NCBI GenBank assembly: GCA_031284525.1
Contig: JAISZR010000002.1
Span: 1 to 42,844, forward strand
Source: Oscillospiraceae bacterium
GTDB taxonomy: Bacteria; Bacillota; Clostridia; Oscillospirales; Ruminococcaceae
Reading direction: 5' to 3'
Length of the DNA: 42,844 nucleotides
Shown: piece after piece, positions 26,218 through 34,139 of the stretch
How positions within the stretch are numbered: the first letter of the stretch is position 1
Layout of the letters: every line of letters begins with the position of its first letter
The notes under the pieces: model-generated
Told to the model about the DNA's origin: nothing
Seen by the model: the letters and a program-made list of their open reading frames with translations, nothing else
Databases searched by the model: none
Made by a program: the position numbers and the translations under genes

Positions 26218-27087
26218 ATGATCAGTTTTTGCTTTGAAAAAACCCTAAAACTTCCCGAAGTTGTTGTGAAAGATTACCTGAATGAATGCAGTGAATTGGA
26301 GTTAAAAACTTTGCTACTGCTGATCTATTCAAGCGACCTTAACCCTTTGCAGATAGCACAAAGGCTCGGTAGCACCGCAAATGAAGTTGAAAAAGCTATT
26401 GATTTTTGGGTACGAAGGGAGATTTTGCGGCATTCAAAAACCGAAGAAGAGCTTGAGCAACCCCAAAAAAGCAAATTGTGTCAATTGAAGCTGACGTCAA
26501 AAGAAGCCGTCAAAATGATTTCAGAATCCGAGAGTTTGAGTTTTGTGATGGAGCAGTTGCCTGATTTGCTTAACCGGTTGGCGAACCAGTTTGACGTGGT
26601 TAATTTGGTTGATTTGCATTTCAATCTGGGAATGGAACCTGAGTTGATCATGCTCCTTTTGAAATATTGTGCGACCATAGGTCAAACATCGGCAAGGGCC
26701 ATCAAGAAAGAAGCAGCTTTTTGGTTTGAATGCGGAATTAATTCATATGAGTCGGCAGAAACATATATCGCTAGGAATAATGAGCTGGAGCATTGGCACA
26801 GTGAGGTAAAGGAAAAGCTTGGCCTCGCAACTTTGAACAACAGGCAAAAACTGATTATCAAAAAGTGGAAAACCGAAATGAAACTCGATTTAAATGCCAT
26901 AGAGCAAGCAATTGACACCGCGCTTATACAAAAAGGCGAAATAAACATCGCTTATGTAAATGGGATCCTTGTGAACCGGGCTAAAGGGATGCCGAGAAAA
27001 TTCAAACAAACATCAACAAGAAAAGTGGGATATTACGGTGAAGCCAAGCGAAATGAGTTCTCGTCCTTCAGAGTCGAAGATTTATAG
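26218..27087 (+). CDS. DnaD-domain replication protein
   Basis: A 289-residue protein of the DnaB/DnaD primosome family of Firmicutes, which remodels the origin and recruits the helicase loader. An N-terminal winged-helix-like region (LKTLLLLIYSSDLNPLQIAQRLG) precedes a DnaD-type helical domain (FDVVNLVDLHFNLGMEPELIMLLLKYC onwards). The C-terminal part carries the family's W and Y-x-x-G-I-L pattern (IIKKWKTEMKLD, IAYVNGILVN). GGGAGGGAG lies just before ATG. It is directly followed by the DnaI-like gene, the usual partner. Confidence 0.85.
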   Translation: MISFCFEKTLKLPEVVVKDYLNECSELELKTLLLLIYSSDLNPLQIAQRLGSTANEVEKAIDFWVRREILRHSKTEEELEQPQKSKLCQLKLTSKEAVKMISESESLSFVMEQLPDLLNRLANQFDVVNLVDLHFNLGMEPELIMLLLKYCATIGQTSARAIKKEAAFWFECGINSYESAETYIARNNELEHWHSEVKEKLGLATLNNRQKLIIKKWKTEMKLDLNAIEQAIDTALIQKGEINIAYVNGILVNRAKGMPRKFKQTSTRKVGYYGEAKRNEFSSFRVEDL

Positions 27088-27140
27088 GCATTATCATAGT
27101 ATCCGCAATGATATGAAGTTTTATATTTGAGGGTGTTGCT

Positions 27141-28136
27141 GTGTCATATTCAGAAAAAGCTATTGAGGCTGCGCTTGAGCAACTCGCCTTGCGGCGCAAA
27201 GAAGCGCAAAGTGAATTGCAAGAAAAGAAAAACGCGGTGTATGAACATGTCCCAAAGCTCAAAACTCTGGATGACCGCATGACTAATTTGTCGCTAGCAG
27301 CTATAAAGGAAGTGGCGGATGGGGCGGATGCCGGCGTCATTGAAGAGTTGAAACTTAAAAACATGAATTTGCAAAAAGAAAAAGAACGACTTTTCAAGGA
27401 AAACCAGATTCCAGAAGATTATCTAAAGATCCGTCATGTGTGTCAAATTTGCAAAGATACGGGTTATCTCCAAGATAACATGTGCAGTTGTTTGAAGCGA
27501 CTTGTTGTTAAAGAGGCCGCAAGGAACCTCAACATGAAAACGTCGCTCGACAGATTCTCTTTTGAAAACTTCGAATTTAATTATTTTGGGAACGACCTTG
27601 TGAATGGTACGAAAGAGCCGATTACGCAAAAGGAACAGGCGAAACGCAATTATAACTTCTGTGTGGATTATGCGAAAAAGTTCTCCATGAATTCGGGAAA
27701 TATCCTCATGCAGGGCGGAACCGGGCTTGGGAAGACACATCTTTCACTGGCAATTGCAAAAAGCTGTTTGGAGCAAGGTTATAGTGTTGTTTACACTTTG
27801 GCAGGTCAAATGGTGTATTCGTTGGAGAACGAGCGATTTAGTCGTGGGGAGCAAAAAGATTGTTCGATGGATTCGTTTTTAAAGTGTGATTTGCTGATTA
27901 TCGATGATTTTGGCAGCGAACAACAAAATCAGTTTGCGCTCGCTGCCCTGTATAACGTGATAAATTCACGACTGATAGCCGTCAAACCCACCATAATTAA
28001 TACCAACCTAACGGGCGCAGACATAACGGCCCTCTACGGGGAACGAATGTCTTCCAGACTGTTTGGCGAATATCAAGTTCTCAAGGCCTACGGAGAGGAT
28101 ATCAGGCTGCAGAAACGAGGGAAATCACACTCATAA
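27141..28136 (+). CDS. Helicase loader, DnaI/DnaC-like AAA+ ATPase
   Basis: A 331-residue AAA+ ATPase that loads the replicative helicase. A coiled-coil-rich N-terminus is followed by a cysteine cluster (VCQICKDTGYLQDNMCSCLKR, about 101-121) that probably binds zinc, as in DnaI. The ATPase domain has Walker A GGTGLGKTH, Walker B LLIIDDFGSE and the arginine-finger region YGERMSSRLFG. The start is GTG with GAGGGTG upstream. Some phage and transposon ATPases (IstB/DnaC) are related, but the DnaD neighbour supports a chromosomal replication role. Confidence 0.88.
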   Translation: MSYSEKAIEAALEQLALRRKEAQSELQEKKNAVYEHVPKLKTLDDRMTNLSLAAIKEVADGADAGVIEELKLKNMNLQKEKERLFKENQIPEDYLKIRHVCQICKDTGYLQDNMCSCLKRLVVKEAARNLNMKTSLDRFSFENFEFNYFGNDLVNGTKEPITQKEQAKRNYNFCVDYAKKFSMNSGNILMQGGTGLGKTHLSLAIAKSCLEQGYSVVYTLAGQMVYSLENERFSRGEQKDCSMDSFLKCDLLIIDDFGSEQQNQFALAALYNVINSRLIAVKPTIINTNLTGADITALYGERMSSRLFGEYQVLKAYGEDIRLQKRGKSHS

Positions 28137-28148
28137 ATGAATCCTGAT

Positions 28149-28178
28149 TTCACAGGATTTCCCATGATGTGCTATACT
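28149..28178 (+). promoter_or_regulatory. Promoter of degV
   Basis: TTCACA (28149-28154), an 18-base spacer and TATACT (28173-28178) lie 55 bases before the degV start. The stop codon of the helicase-loader gene is just upstream (28134-28136). Confidence 0.65.
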
Positions 28179-28232
28179 TACCAGATAGGCCAATCGGCCG
28201 TGCCTTTGATAAGTTTAGTTAGGAGGAAGATC

Positions 28233-29093
28233 ATGAATAAAAACAAAATTGCCATTTTGACTGATTCCGGAAGTGATATCCCCACTGCGTACTTGGAAGG
28301 ACACGATATCTTTGTCGTCCCTCTTCGAGTATCCCACAATGACAAAGAATACCTTGACACCGACCTCACGCAGGAGCAGATCCACGAGATGTTAACATCC
28401 GGCGGCGTTAAAACCTCGCTACCCGCCAGCGGAGACGTTCTGAATGTTTTGAATAAAATTAAAGCACAGGGGTACGAAAAGGTTTTTGTAATCACCATAT
28501 CCACAGGACTCAGTGGAACATTTAATTTCATAAGGATTATTGCCAATGATTTTGAAGGGTTAGCATTTGAATTTTTGGACACGAAAAACATCGGCATAGG
28601 AAGCGGGCTAAGTGTGGTTCATGCAGCAAAATTGATTGCACGAGGTTTAGATTTTGAGGATGTTGTGGCAAATACTTCGAAAGTCTCTCTTTCAACCAAG
28701 GTGTTCTTTTTTTTAACAACACTGGAATATTTAAAAAAGGGCGGCAGATTAGGATTAGTAGATGGTTTACTTGGAAGTATTTTAAACATAAAACCAATCA
28801 TATCCTGCAATGAGGATGGCATTTACTATACAGTTGCAAAAAAAATAGGGGCGCTTCACGCAACTGAAGAGATATTTGCACTTATAAAAAAATACATCGG
28901 GAACAGTAAAAATTTCAATCTTGCAGTGGCGCATAACGGGCTCGTGGAAAAAGCGGCCAAAATCAAACAAAAACTCAAAGACTTATTCCCCAACTGTGAG
29001 CAGCTTTTCAACTCGGTAGTTAGTCCGGCGCTCAGTGTCCACACGGGCCCTGGCCTGCTCGGTGTTGGCATCCAGATTCTGGACGAAGCTTAG
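28233..29093 (+). CDS. DegV-family fatty-acid-binding protein
   Basis: A 286-residue member of the DegV/EDD family; members with known function are fatty-acid-binding subunits (FakB type) of a fatty-acid kinase. The N-terminus IAILTDSGSDIPTAYLE, the ligand-binding SGLSGTFNF segment and the block YLKKGGRLG are typical. No FakA kinase is nearby. ATG at 28233 follows AGGAGGAAG by 6 bases; the upstream extension to 28137 runs through the promoter and is rejected. A strong terminator follows. Confidence 0.9.
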   Translation: MNKNKIAILTDSGSDIPTAYLEGHDIFVVPLRVSHNDKEYLDTDLTQEQIHEMLTSGGVKTSLPASGDVLNVLNKIKAQGYEKVFVITISTGLSGTFNFIRIIANDFEGLAFEFLDTKNIGIGSGLSVVHAAKLIARGLDFEDVVANTSKVSLSTKVFFFLTTLEYLKKGGRLGLVDGLLGSILNIKPIISCNEDGIYYTVAKKIGALHATEEIFALIKKYIGNSKNFNLAVAHNGLVEKAAKIKQKLKDLFPNCEQLFNSVVSPALSVHTGPGLLGVGIQILDEA

Positions 29094-29163
29094 CCGAAAA
29101 CATCGACCTTTTCTGCGTTTTTTTGTGGCCACCCAAATTTCGGAAGCGAGGATGTAAGGTGCA

Positions 29164-29200
29164 AGAGGGCAAGAACAATAATCTGTTCTCGCCCTCTTTT
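29164..29200 (+). terminator. Intrinsic terminator after degV
   Basis: An almost perfect stem, GAGGGC-A-AGAACA pairing with TGTTCT-C-GCCCTC, has a short AT-rich loop and is followed by TTTT. It separates degV from the convergent gltX, whose 3' end is 120 bases away. Confidence 0.85.
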
Positions 29201-29320
29201 GTAGAGCTTCCCTGCCCCATTTACATTTTGTTTTCGCTTGGCTCTCCTACCCCACTGTTCGCGGCCTCTCCCTGCTCGGACGCTGATCACATCTCACTTG
29301 CACACCGTGCACGCCCCCGC
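29201..29320. other. Spacer between degV and gltX
   Basis: No gene was found. On the minus strand a small TGCAC/GTGCA hairpin lies about 20 bases after the gltX stop but lacks a T-run, so a terminator for gltX is not obvious here. Confidence 0.3.
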
Positions 29321-30772
29321 TCAGCTGCTTAGCATTTTTATCCCCATCTGAATTCTTTTGATCCCTTCTTCTTTGCCCAAAATCGATGCGATTTCAATTG
29401 CGCCACCAGGAGTAAATTCCTTCCCACTGAGTGCCACCCTGATTGGCCACAGCACAAATCCATTTTTTAGTTCGTGCCCCGTTATGTAAGCCATAAGCAT
29501 GTCGTGCAGCCCTTGCACCGAATAATCCTTTGTTGCCTGAAAAAGTGGCAGCACATTCGTTAAAATTTCACGTGAACTTTCTCGACTTGTTTTCATTTTT
29601 TTGCTGACAAAAAGTTCACAATCGTAATCCGGAAGTTCATCTATAAAATCAACCTGGGCCGGAATATCGCCCAAGAATTCAGTCCTTGTCTGCAAGAGCG
29701 ATGCAATCAACTTTGTGTCTACTTCTTCGTTTTTCACAGACATTCTGATGAACGGCAACCCTTTTGCATAAAACTCGTCGGGTTTCAGAGATTTTATATA
29801 GTGCGAATTTATAAAGTTCAGCTTTTTAATGTCAAATATCGCCGGTGATTTCGAGATCCCGCTTATACTGAATTCTTGTTTTAGATTTTCGAGCGAAAAA
29901 ATTTCCTGTTCGGACTTCGGACTCCAGCCAAGGAGAGCGATATAGTTGAGAATTGCTTCCTTGAGATACCCCTGCGCAACCAAATCTTCAAAAGAAGCGT
30001 CGCCCCTTCGTTTTGAGAGTTTTTCGTGTGAATTCCGCATGACCGGGCTGCAGTGTATATATTTGGGGATCTCCCAGCCGAAAGCGTCATAGAGGAGATT
30101 GTATTTGGGCGTTGAGGACAAATATTCACTACCGCGAATCACATGAGTAATTTGCATCAAGTGGTCATCCACAACATTTGCGAAGTTATATGTTGGCATT
30201 CCGTCTGCCTTAATCAATATTTGATCATCAAGCGTATCGTTTTCAACGGTGACTAAACCAAATACTTCGTCCGCAAACGTCGTCTGCCCGGTCTCTGGCA
30301 TTTTTTGCCTGATTACGTAAGGAATCCCAGAACCGAGCTTTTCCGCCACCTGTCTCGCAGAAAGGTCTCTGCAATACCCATCGTATTTCGCGACACCCCC
30401 CGCACTTTTCCGCAACAATCTGATTTCATCTAAGCGTTCCCTATCACAAAAGCAGTAATAAGCATGACCCGATTCAATCAAGTGCTCTGAATATTTTTTA
30501 TAAAGCGCGAACCGTTCACTCTGCACATAGGGACCAAATTTGCCCCCAATATCAGGTCCCTCATCCCAAAGAAGATTAGTTTCCCTGAGGGTGTTATATA
30601 TCACGTCCATTGCACCATCAACAAGTCGCTCTTGATCGGTATCCTCAATTCTCAAAATGAAACTTCCGCCATTCGACTTTGCCAAAAGGTAGGCATAGAG
30701 AGCTGTTCTCAAATTGCCAACGTGCATATGTCCAGTTGGACTTGGCGCAAATCTTGTTCTAAACTCCCCCAC
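29321..30772 (-). CDS. gltX: Glutamyl-tRNA synthetase
   Basis: Class I aminoacyl-tRNA synthetase that charges tRNA-Glu, and in many clostridia also mischarges tRNA-Gln for the amidotransferase route. The protein begins VGEFRTRFAPSPTGHMHVGNLRTALYAYLLA with the HIGH-type motif GHMHVG, has the IEDTD block and the KMSKS-type loop as KLSKR in EKLSKRRGDASF. The length of about 483 residues is normal. GTG at 30772 follows AGGTGGTGAG; the GTG at 30784 would add four residues. It is 60 bases after secG on the same transcript. Confidence 0.94.
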   Translation of the reverse strand: MGEFRTRFAPSPTGHMHVGNLRTALYAYLLAKSNGGSFILRIEDTDQERLVDGAMDVIYNTLRETNLLWDEGPDIGGKFGPYVQSERFALYKKYSEHLIESGHAYYCFCDRERLDEIRLLRKSAGGVAKYDGYCRDLSARQVAEKLGSGIPYVIRQKMPETGQTTFADEVFGLVTVENDTLDDQILIKADGMPTYNFANVVDDHLMQITHVIRGSEYLSSTPKYNLLYDAFGWEIPKYIHCSPVMRNSHEKLSKRRGDASFEDLVAQGYLKEAILNYIALLGWSPKSEQEIFSLENLKQEFSISGISKSPAIFDIKKLNFINSHYIKSLKPDEFYAKGLPFIRMSVKNEEVDTKLIASLLQTRTEFLGDIPAQVDFIDELPDYDCELFVSKKMKTSRESSREILTNVLPLFQATKDYSVQGLHDMLMAYITGHELKNGFVLWPIRVALSGKEFTPGGAIEIASILGKEEGIKRIQMGIKMLSS

Positions 30773-30832
30773 AATGCTCACCACCTTTGGAACTAAAAGT
30801 TTTGAATGGACCTGATTCCGGAGAAAAGTCGC

Positions 30833-31084
30833 CTATTTGTAAGCATATAAAATCCCAAGTGACACAATCAAAAGCACAAGAAGCACCGCACATATCTTGG
30901 TAAGCCGCGCCAACTTCGCATCAAACGTTCTCCCTTTGCTTTTACTGTTATAAAATGAATCTGATGTGCTCTCGGTAACAGACGCCAATCCTTTTGTGTT
31001 GCTTTCCTGCAACATAATTACAATAATCAAAAATATCGAAATTCCAAACACCAATGTTCCAATCACATATTCCGCTATATTCAC
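30833..31084 (-). CDS. secG: Protein-export membrane protein SecG
   Basis: Small subunit of the SecYEG translocon. The 83-residue protein has two membrane segments (about 5-25 and 62-82) joined by a Gly/Ser-rich loop, with the family features MLQESNTKGLAS and KSKGRTFDAKLARLTKI. The start is GTG, preceded by GGCGGGAAAT. It leads a secG-gltX unit, driven by the promoter at 31122-31150. Confidence 0.92.
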   Translation of the reverse strand: MNIAEYVIGTLVFGISIFLIIVIMLQESNTKGLASVTESTSDSFYNSKSKGRTFDAKLARLTKICAVLLVLLIVSLGILYAYK

Positions 31085-31121
31085 TTATTTCCCGCCTTTC
31101 TAGGGTCTATCTCCCGCAATT

Positions 31122-31150
31122 AGTATACCATATGTTGAAACCAATTTCAA
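31122..31150 (-). promoter_or_regulatory. Promoter of secG-gltX
   Basis: On the minus strand TTGAAA (31145-31150), a 17-base spacer and TATACT (31122-31127) precede secG. The -35 hexamer lies inside a 22-base inverted repeat. Confidence 0.75.
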
Positions 31151-31153
31151 CAT
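31132..31153. promoter_or_regulatory. Perfect inverted repeat between divergent promoters, possible operator
   Basis: ATGTTGAAA and TTTCAACAT form a perfect 9-bp inverted repeat around CCAA. It covers the -35 element of the secG promoter and ends 6 bases before the -35 of the divergent tRNA-Leu promoter. The symmetry and position are those of a binding site for a dimeric regulator; no regulator gene is adjacent. Confidence 0.5.
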
Positions 31154-31158
31154 TAGAG

Positions 31159-31187
31159 TTGACTTTCTGTGGCGCTTCTGATATCAT
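31159..31187 (+). promoter_or_regulatory. Promoter of tRNA-Leu and the downstream RNA
   Basis: TTGACT (31159-31164), a 17-base spacer and TATCAT (31182-31187) precede tRNA-Leu by 17 bases. Confidence 0.7.
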
Positions 31188-31204
31188 GTGGGCCTAAAGA
31201 AATT

Positions 31205-31286
31205 GCCGATGTGGCGGAATGGCAGACGCAGATGACTCAAAATCATCCGGGAAACCATGGGGGTTCGAATCCCTTCATCGGCACCA
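31205..31286 (+). tRNA. tRNA-Leu (anticodon CAA)
   Basis: An 82-base class II tRNA with acceptor stem GCCGATG/CATCGGC, A73 and an encoded CCA. The anticodon arm is GATGA-CTCAAAA-TCATC, and the variable arm is short. No terminator follows; the structured RNA region begins immediately downstream. Confidence 0.93.
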
Positions 31287-31590
31287 CAGTAAACCTACCA
31301 TCTATTGATGCAAGGAATTGTAGCAGTAGATGGTTTTACAGTTAGAGGCTGACCTTGAAAACCACCTTGACGCGGCATGAGAAAAACCCGGGAAAGAGCG
31401 GGAAACCATGGCAACGACGCCGGGCCCGCAGGGAGGTTTTGGTAGCAACTGCCCGCAGCGGTGGTGCCAAAATCGAAGGGAAAAGGCTTCACCGCAGGAG
31501 TATCAGACTGATCGGGCGAGATGAACATGAACTCACCGATGCATACTAGACGAACAAAAATGCACACCCTTGACTCGGTGGGTCTGCACT
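31287..31590 (+). ncRNA. Highly structured RNA region, family not recognised
   Basis: About 300 bases with higher G+C than the surroundings and at least five consistent helices. They are GTAAA plus ACCATCTA (31289-31304) with TAGATGGT plus TTTAC (31327-31339); AAAACC/GGTTTT enclosing CCCG/CGGG; GCGGTG..GCC with GGC..CACCGC; AGTAT..ATCGG..GAG with CTC..CGAT..ATACT; and TGCA..ACCC with GGGT..TGCA near 31561-31588. Loops are A-rich on the plus strand, favouring this orientation. I could not match it to RNase P, tmRNA, SRP, 6S or a known riboswitch. The raiA-type and other large clostridial RNAs remain possible. It may be transcribed with tRNA-Leu. Confidence 0.6.
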
Positions 31591-31666
31591 GCGCCACTTG
31601 ACAGGAAATGGGCTCTGTGTCCTCACTGTAGAATTACACGAGTTATTCTAAAAAGCTCTCGCGCGC

Positions 31667-31695
31667 TTGTAAATTTTCGCTTTTTGTGATATTAT
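31667..31695 (+). promoter_or_regulatory. Promoter of rpsB-tsf with tandem -10 repeat
   Basis: TTGTAA (31667-31672), a 17-base spacer and TATTAT (31690-31695) with an upstream TGA (extended -10). The block TGTGATATTATGATGGGCG is nearly repeated 20 bases downstream as TGTGATATCATAATTGGCG. ATTATGAT (31691-31698) and ATCATAAT (31711-31718) form an inverted repeat over the -10 and start region. On the minus strand an overlapping promoter-like pair TTTACA-17-TAGAAT (31645-31673) is also present. Confidence 0.7.
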
Positions 31696-31758
31696 GATGG
31701 GCGTTGTGATATCATAATTGGCGTTTTGGAGCGTCTTAGGAGACATCCCGATAATACA

Positions 31759-31827
31759 CGCTTTCTTTTTCCCTTTGCGCGTGGTGCCGCAGCCCAAAGG
31801 TTTACGGATTGCGCAAAGCAGAAAGCG
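31759..31827 (+). promoter_or_regulatory. Structured leader of rpsB
   Basis: The 160-base leader contains nested stems CGCTTTC/GAAAGCG (31759-31765 with 31821-31827), CTTTGCGC/GCGCAAAG (31773-31780 with 31811-31818) and an inner CCG/CGG. S2 feedback on rpsB leaders is known in other bacteria; whether this fold binds S2 is inference. It ends about 20 bases before the AGGAGG site. Confidence 0.55.
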
Positions 31828-31860
31828 GAAGAAAAACTAAATATTTAGGAGGCTTTTTGA

Positions 31861-32619
31861 ATGAGCATAGTTTCTATGAAACAGCTTTTGGAAGCAGGAG
31901 TTCACTTTGGTCACCAGACTAGGCGTTGGAACCCCAAAATGGCGGAGTATATCTTCACTGAAAGGAATGGCATTTACATTATCGATTTGCAGAAAACTGC
32001 AAAGAAGTTGGACGTAGCGTATATGTTCATTCGGGATGTGGTCGCAAATGGCGGAGACATTCTTTTTGTTGGAACAAAGAAACAAGCATGCGAGATCATC
32101 AAAGAAGAAGCAATCCGGACCGGAGCATATTACGTGAATGCAAGATGGTTAGGCGGAATGTTGACAAATTTCAAAACCATCCGCCTCAGAATCACGCGGC
32201 TTGCACAACTTGAAAAAATGTCGGAGGATGGAACATTCGATTCCTTAACGAAAAAAGAAGTCAGCAAACTAAAACTCGAAATGGAGAAACTGGAAAAATT
32301 CCTAGGCGGCATCAAAAACATGAAGAAGTTGCCCGGCGCCATGTTCGTTATCGACCCTAAAAAGGAAAGAATAGCGATAATGGAGGCGAAAAAACTTGGA
32401 ATTAAAACTGTGGCGATCGTTGACACAAATTGTGATCCAGATGACATAGATTATGTTATTCCCGGGAATGACGACGCAATCAGAGCGGTCAGATTGTTCG
32501 TACAGACTGTGGGTAGCGCCATCATGGAGGGTAGGCAAGGTATTGGTCTTGCCGATGATACTCCGCAAATCGAGGTATTGCAGCCCAAAGAACGAGAAAA
32601 GGTCGTTGAAGAGCCGTAG
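31861..32619 (+). CDS. rpsB: 30S ribosomal protein S2 with an interrupted C-terminal tail
   Basis: Small-subunit protein S2, 252 residues to the first stop. It has the N-terminal block [22 protein letters not shown], the central [14 protein letters not shown] and [17 protein letters not shown], and the conserved [25 protein letters not shown]. The globular protein is complete. The TAG at 32617 interrupts a Glu/Pro/Gln-rich tail that continues in frame for 39 more codons. AGGAGG lies 8 bases upstream of ATG. It is followed by tsf, the conserved order. Confidence 0.95.
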   Translation: MSIVSMKQLLEAGVHFGHQTRRWNPKMAEYIFTERNGIYIIDLQKTAKKLDVAYMFIRDVVANGGDILFVGTKKQACEIIKEEAIRTGAYYVNARWLGGMLTNFKTIRLRITRLAQLEKMSEDGTFDSLTKKEVSKLKLEMEKLEKFLGGIKNMKKLPGAMFVIDPKKERIAIMEAKKLGIKTVAIVDTNCDPDDIDYVIPGNDDAIRAVRLFVQTVGSAIMEGRQGIGLADDTPQIEVLQPKEREKVVEEP

Positions 32620-32739
32620 CCTGCGCAATCTGACGAACAACCGGAAATTTTGGAAGTTGTTGAAAAACCGCAAATTAAAAGACAGCGTAAAGTCGTTGAA
32701 GAATCACAGAGTAACGAACAACCGGAGATTGTTGATTAA
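32620..32739 (+). other. In-frame continuation of rpsB beyond TAG
   Basis: After the TAG, the same frame is open for 39 codons to TAA at 32737-32739. It encodes an acidic, Glu/Pro/Gln-rich segment (PAQSDEQPEILEVV and later VVEESQSNEQPEIVD) that repeats the motif VVEE..QSxEQPEI also present just before the stop. One substitution (CAG to TAG) would explain it. Other genes here end with TAG, so the codon is not generally reassigned. Confidence 0.6.
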
Positions 32740-32760
32740 CAGAAAGGAAATGAGCTTTCG

Positions 32761-33666
32761 ATGAGTTTTGCTGCAAAAGATGTATTGAAATTAAGAGAAA
32801 AAACCGGATGTGGCATGATGGATTGCAAAAAAGCATTGACAGAAGCAGATGGTGCTATGGACCGGGCTATTGAGATCCTTCGCGAAAAGGGGATTGCCGT
32901 GGCTGCAAAAAAAGCGGGGCGCATCGCTGCAGAAGGGATTGTTGCGGCAGCGACAAAGGCAAATGTCGGTGTTTTGATTGAAGTAAACTCAGAAACCGAC
33001 TTTGTGGCAAAAAACAAAAAATTTATAGAATTTGTCGACGCTTGTGCTAAAGCTGTTGCCGACCAAAATCCACCTGACGTTGAGGCCCTTTTAGCCTGTT
33101 CTTTGGGCGCTCAAACGGTTGACGAAGCTCTTAAAGAAAAAGTCTTGGTAATTGGAGAAAACCTAAAAATAAGGAGATTTGCGCGCTTTGAGGGGATCAC
33201 ACACTCCTACATACACGGCGACGGGCGAATTGGTGTGTTGGTAGCTTTTGATGTGGAAAAGGACGCTGTTGTCTCTTTGGAACTCTTCAAAGAGTTATCT
33301 AAGGATATTGCGATGCAAATTGCAGCAAGTAATCCTCTTTGGTTAAGCAAAAGCGACGTAGCTCCTGATGTGCTCGAAAGAGAGAGGCAAATCTTAATGA
33401 ATCAGGCTAAAAATGAAGGTAAACCGGAAAACGTTGCAATCAAAATGGTGGAGGGCCGTATTGCGAAATATTACCGTGCAAGCTGCCTGTTGGAACAAGA
33501 GTTTATTAAAGATCCCGAAACGAATGTTGCAAAATATATTGATTCTGTAGCCGAAAAACTTGGAGCAAAGATTCGCGTTCTTAAATTCGCAAGATTCGAA
33601 CGGGGCGAAGGCATCGAAAAAAAAGGAGATAATCTCGCCGACGAAGTGGCAGGCATGCTCAGCTGA
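32761..33666 (+). CDS. tsf: Elongation factor Ts
   Basis: Guanine-nucleotide exchange factor that recycles EF-Tu. The 301-residue protein begins with the UBA-like domain AAKDVLKLREKTGCGMMDCKKALTEADGAM, followed by AIEILREKG, the signature NSETDFVAKN and the two-subdomain core. The length is normal. AAAGGAAATGAG precedes the ATG and may partly pair with CTTTC just upstream of the start. It is 141 bases after the rpsB stop, the intervening stretch being mainly the detached S2 tail. A strong terminator follows. Confidence 0.96.
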   Translation: MSFAAKDVLKLREKTGCGMMDCKKALTEADGAMDRAIEILREKGIAVAAKKAGRIAAEGIVAAATKANVGVLIEVNSETDFVAKNKKFIEFVDACAKAVADQNPPDVEALLACSLGAQTVDEALKEKVLVIGENLKIRRFARFEGITHSYIHGDGRIGVLVAFDVEKDAVVSLELFKELSKDIAMQIAASNPLWLSKSDVAPDVLERERQILMNQAKNEGKPENVAIKMVEGRIAKYYRASCLLEQEFIKDPETNVAKYIDSVAEKLGAKIRVLKFARFERGEGIEKKGDNLADEVAGMLS

Positions 33667-33691
33667 CCAACCTAACCTCAAAAAAGCACTC

Positions 33692-33723
33692 AAAGGCTCC
33701 CGCGTATACACGCGGGAGCCTTT
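33692..33723 (+). terminator. Strong intrinsic terminator after tsf, probably bidirectional
   Basis: A perfect 11-bp G+C-rich stem (33695-33705 with 33710-33720, loop ATAC), extended by AAA/TTT, ends the rpsB-tsf unit. The symmetrical A and T flanks mean it could also end the convergent gene at 33815-34132. Confidence 0.9.
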
Positions 33724-33814
33724 CCACCTCACCACAAATTTACCACAAAATCAACAAAGGAGCCCCAAGTGACGAAACATCACCCGAACACTCCCATTGT
33801 CGAGTAACTCAAAT

Positions 33815-34132
33815 TTATCCCTCTTTTTTAGTATCATCCACCTTGGTGTCGTCCGCCGGCTTCACCTCTCCTGTTCCCTCCACCTTAACTTCGCCGGTCT
33901 CGGAGACATTCGTCATTTCCTCCAACTTCACTTCATCCGTCTTTGTCTCAACAGTATCAGCAACGGGTTCGATGTTGGTTACATCGGTAGCTGTGGCAGC
34001 CTCTGGAGTTGCAGCCTTTTCTTTCTTCTTCGGGCAACCTCCACAAAAAACAACACCAACCACAACAGAAACCAACGTAGCGACGACCAACCTCTTAACT
34101 ACTTCCTTGCTCTCAAACATACTTTTAAACAC
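33815..34132 (-). CDS. Small exported, possibly lipid-anchored, acidic protein
   Basis: A 105-residue protein of no recognised family. Residues 1-33 form a signal-like segment (basic start, hydrophobic VVATLVSVVVGVVFCGG) that ends in a cysteine followed by PKKKEK. The cysteine context is only a weak lipobox, so lipid attachment is uncertain. The rest is low-complexity and rich in Glu, Thr, Val and Lys, probably disordered. AGGAG lies 9 bases before ATG. It has its own promoter and a leader with a hairpin. Confidence 0.7.
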   Translation of the reverse strand: MFKSMFESKEVVKRLVVATLVSVVVGVVFCGGCPKKKEKAATPEAATATDVTNIEPVADTVETKTDEVKLEEMTNVSETGEVKVEGTGEVKPADDTKVDDTKKEG

Positions 34133-34139
34133 TCCTTAA

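Noticed and set aside
31295..31597. 100-residue minus-strand ORF over the structured RNA region
   Set aside because: It is antisense to a region dense in helices, has no convincing ribosome-binding site, and its composition looks like translation of a structured RNA.
31287..31620. RNase P RNA, tmRNA or SRP RNA
   Set aside because: The GAGGAAAGUCC/ACAGAA core of RNase P, a tmRNA acceptor and tag frame, and the SRP GGAAG-type apical motif were not found on either strand.
32617..32619. Reassignment of TAG to a sense codon
   Set aside because: Several complete genes here end at TAG in the expected place (PBP, mraY, tig, pyk, the SBP-permease), so TAG is a normal stop.
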